In this document: piece after piece, positions 62,175 to 64,000 of the stretch
How positions within the stretch are numbered: position 1 is the first letter of the stretch
How the letters are laid out: every line of letters begins with the position of its first letter
Assembly (NCBI GenBank): GCA_012728855.1
Contig: JAAYEH010000103.1
Span: 1 to 64,000 of the forward strand
From: Rhodopirellula sp.
GTDB lineage: Bacteria > Planctomycetota > Planctomycetia > Pirellulales > Thermoguttaceae
Direction of reading: 5' to 3'
DNA: 64,000 bases
The notes under the pieces: generated by a model
Seen by the model: only the letters and a program-made list of their open reading frames with translations
Database searches by the model: none
What the model was told of the DNA's origin: nothing
Made by a program: the position numbers and the translations under genes

Positions 62175-62274
62175 AGAGCCTATCCCAAAACCTTGGCGGA
62201 GAGGGGGACAGGCACATTTTGCTCCGAAGACTCCGCAAAATGAGCCAGTCCCCGGCGGTTTTGGGATAGGCTCT
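62175..62274. repeat. Palindromic element B3
   Basis: Outer arms 62175-62192 and 62257-62274 pair exactly (AGAGCCTATCCCAAAACC and its complement). Inside lie GGGGACAGGCAC and GAGCCAGTCCCC, the B core, with different outer arms from B1 and B2. Located between typA and the esterase gene. Confidence 0.93.
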
Positions 62275-62329
62275 TAATCCCTTCTCGTCCTCGCTCCAGC
62301 CAAAACGAACCCGGCACGCTCCCGATGCA

Positions 62330-62363
62330 AACAGCCCGGCTGCTGGAAAGCAGCCGGGCTGTT
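62330..62363 (-). terminator. Strong hairpin after the esterase gene
   Basis: A 15-bp perfect GC-rich stem (AACAGCCCGGCTGCT and its complement) with a GGAA tetraloop, 30 bases after the esterase stop on the minus strand. No long U run follows, so it may act as a terminator or 3' stabiliser. Confidence 0.7.
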
Positions 62364-62393
62364 GATCGCGCAGATCCTCGCTAGCCGGAGCTA

Positions 62394-63941
62394 CTATTGC
62401 CAATCGTCGGTCCGCAACGGCGAGGCCGGCAGGCCCGCCGAGTTCACCAAGTTGCAAACCGGGTTCGACGCCCAGGCATAACGCACCGCGACGGGCTTTT
62501 TCACACCGGGGCTGGAGACGACGACCTTGTTGCCCTCGATCTTCGCGTCGGCGAAGACGAAGTTGCGATCCTCAGCGGCGATGGCAAACCCCTTCACCGG
62601 GCCGCCGTCGCTGGTCTTCAAGCCGTCGCCGGCGTGGTCGAACTCGACGACGATCGTTCCGTCCTTGACGCAGGCCGACGTGGAGAGCGGACCGCTATAA
62701 ACGATCGGCTTCCCGTAGGTCGTCCGCAGCGCCCACAGCGCCAGGCGGCGGCCGACTTCCTGCTTGTTCTTGGGATGGATGTCTTCGGCCTCACCGATGT
62801 CGACGGTGATCGCCATGCCGGTATTGGGAACCGACAGCGTCTTGCGCATCTCTTCCTGGACAGTCACCCATCCGCTGGGCTCGACCGGCTGCTGCTGCAC
62901 GGCGCGGAAGTTCGGTAGTTGGACCCAAAGGAACGGAAAGTCGCCTTGCTTCCAGTCCGCCCGCCAGTTGGCGATCATCATCGCCAACTGCATCCCGTAG
63001 AGATTGGCCTGATCGCCGCCGGCATTGCTCTCGCCTTGATACCAGATGGCGCCTTGCAGCGCGTAGGGCACCAGGGGAGCAATCATACCATTGTAGAGGC
63101 TCGCCGGCCGGTGCGGGTTCTTCAGCGGTTCGACCGGGGCGCGAGGGCCTCGCGGCGGCTCGTGCCCTTCCGACTTGGCCTTGGCGACCTGCTTCTTCCA
63201 AACCGCCAATTGCTTCTCGTACTGTGCCTGGGCCGCGGCAGGATCCCAATTGGCGACCTGCTGCTTCCAGCTTTCCAAGAGCGGAGCCAGCTTCGGCTCG
63301 GCCTGCTGCACAGCGATACTGGTCCACGCCTGCACCGGCGTGCCGCCCCACGACGAATTGATCAGACCGACCGGCACGTCGAGTTGCTTGTGCAACTCCC
63401 GGCCGAAGAAGTAAGCCGTGGCCGAGAAGCCGCCCACCGTTTCGGGGCTGCAAACCGCCCAGTCGCCCCCGCAGCGATCCTGGGGCGTTTCGGCGGTTTC
63501 GCGGGCGACGGTGAACATCCGGATCCGCGGATGGTCGGCCGCGGCCTTCTCTTCCGGAAAATCCTTGGAAGAAGCCACCGTCATCGCCATGTTCGATTGC
63601 CCGGAGCCGAGCCAGACTTCGCCCACCAGCACGTCGGCGATCTCGATGCGATTCTTGCCCTCCACAACGAGTTGCAGCGGGCCACCGGCTTCAAGGCTCG
63701 GCAGGCGGACAGACCACTTGCCTTTCTCGCAGGCGACGGCGGACTTGGTCTGCCCGGAGAGGGTTACCGTGACCTTTTCTTGCGGATCGGCCCAGCCCCA
63801 GACGGGGATCTCGATGCCGCGCTGGATCACCATGTGATCGGAGAAGAAGGACGGCATCGTCACGTCGGCTGAGGCCGCCGATGCCAGGACGAGCAGAAAC
63901 AGAGTGAGCGGGAAGAACGCAGCCAAACGCCTCATACGCAT
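62394..63941 (-). CDS. Secreted sialate O-acetylesterase-like protein
   Basis: 515 residues with a signal peptide (LTLFLLVLASAASA). SGNH-type esterase: S116 in LGSGQSNM, the second block IWYQGESNAGG, and the Asp-His pair in EDIHPKNKQEVGRR. A beta-sandwich insert (about 200-290) and a closing beta domain are as in planctomycete/Bacteroidetes members of the 9-O-acetylesterase family. Removes acetyl groups from sialic acid or from acetylated plant polysaccharides; the second is more likely for a xylan-using organism (inference). Confidence 0.9.
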   Translation of the reverse strand: MRMRRLAAFFPLTLFLLVLASAASADVTMPSFFSDHMVIQRGIEIPVWGWADPQEKVTVTLSGQTKSAVACEKGKWSVRLPSLEAGGPLQLVVEGKNRIEIADVLVGEVWLGSGQSNMAMTVASSKDFPEEKAAADHPRIRMFTVARETAETPQDRCGGDWAVCSPETVGGFSATAYFFGRELHKQLDVPVGLINSSWGGTPVQAWTSIAVQQAEPKLAPLLESWKQQVANWDPAAAQAQYEKQLAVWKKQVAKAKSEGHEPPRGPRAPVEPLKNPHRPASLYNGMIAPLVPYALQGAIWYQGESNAGGDQANLYGMQLAMMIANWRADWKQGDFPFLWVQLPNFRAVQQQPVEPSGWVTVQEEMRKTLSVPNTGMAITVDIGEAEDIHPKNKQEVGRRLALWALRTTYGKPIVYSGPLSTSACVKDGTIVVEFDHAGDGLKTSDGGPVKGFAIAAEDRNFVFADAKIEGNKVVVSSPGVKKPVAVRYAWASNPVCNLVNSAGLPASPLRTDDWQ

Positions 63942-64000
63942 CGCATTGTCTCCTGAAAACTAGAGTTGTCGGACACCGTGCGGCCAATATACGTGGGTGC

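Noticed and set aside
60338..62176. 612-codon open frame opposite typA
   Set aside because: Same reason; typA on the other strand is full length and conserved.
1..64000. CRISPR array or tRNA genes
   Set aside because: No regularly spaced short repeats and no cloverleaf with the conserved T-loop were found by eye; a dedicated tRNA scan could still find one.

Overview
The window looks like chromosomal DNA of a planctomycete, probably of the Pirellulales/Thermoguttaceae type. The grounds are several DUF1559 proteins with a class III prepilin leader, a sulfatase, DUF1080 proteins, fused TPR/c-type cytochromes, a subtilase whose N-terminal export region ends in FEPRIVMSA, FG-GAP and PD40 proteins carrying a CxxCH haem motif, GC-rich codon use and a dense load of intergenic palindromes. 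This is inferred from gene content; no rRNA or tRNA was seen that could place it.

Layout. 1-1661: right-hand part of an IS66-type element. 2.7-13 kb: a carbohydrate locus on the minus strand (GH13 enzyme, enolase-superfamily acid-sugar dehydratase, two GH10 xylanases, SDR, MFS transporter, RraA-like protein) with a divergent XylR-type (LacI-like + AraC) regulator. 13-15.8 kb: a zone of broken genes (chromate transporter piece, frameshifted polyferredoxin, truncated response regulator meeting a truncated methyltransferase tail to tail, CGGC-domain remnant), followed by a PAS/sigma-54 activator. 17.6-24.9 kb: a tightly coupled nine-gene operon with three GspF-like platform proteins in a row, three pseudopilin-like genes, two DUF1559 proteins and a small membrane protein. 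25-29.6 kb: small genes, a TPR-cytochrome, a phage tail-fibre fragment and gene-poor DNA. 29.7-45.9 kb: DUF1080 protein, subtilase, glmS, second TPR-cytochrome, FG-GAP haem protein, sulfatase, DUF433 antitoxin with a deleted toxin partner, beta-helix protein and a secreted HINT-domain protein. 46-47 kb: RES/Xre toxin-antitoxin pair. 47.3-52.6 kb: histidine kinase, receiver, STAS protein, PilB/GspE ATPase and PilC/GspF. 52.7-64 kb: GH20 enzyme, DUF1080 protein, a third DUF1559 protein with a lipoprotein and a haem/PD40/TPR protein, typA and a sialate O-acetylesterase.

How it fits together: the GH10/MFS/SDR/RraA/enolase set with its regulator reads as an import-and-breakdown unit for xylan or uronate-decorated glycans. 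The GH20, sialate esterase, sulfatase, GH13, DUF1080 and beta-helix genes add further polysaccharide scavenging. The pseudopilin operon at 17.6 kb has no ATPase of its own and may borrow the one at 49.7 kb.

The most unusual feature is a set of about ten palindromic repeat families. One, a 91-95 bp element with 29-32 bp arms, sits in frame inside two consecutive pseudopilin genes, in the leader segment that prepilin peptidase would remove, and its arms differ between copies by paired (compensating) changes.
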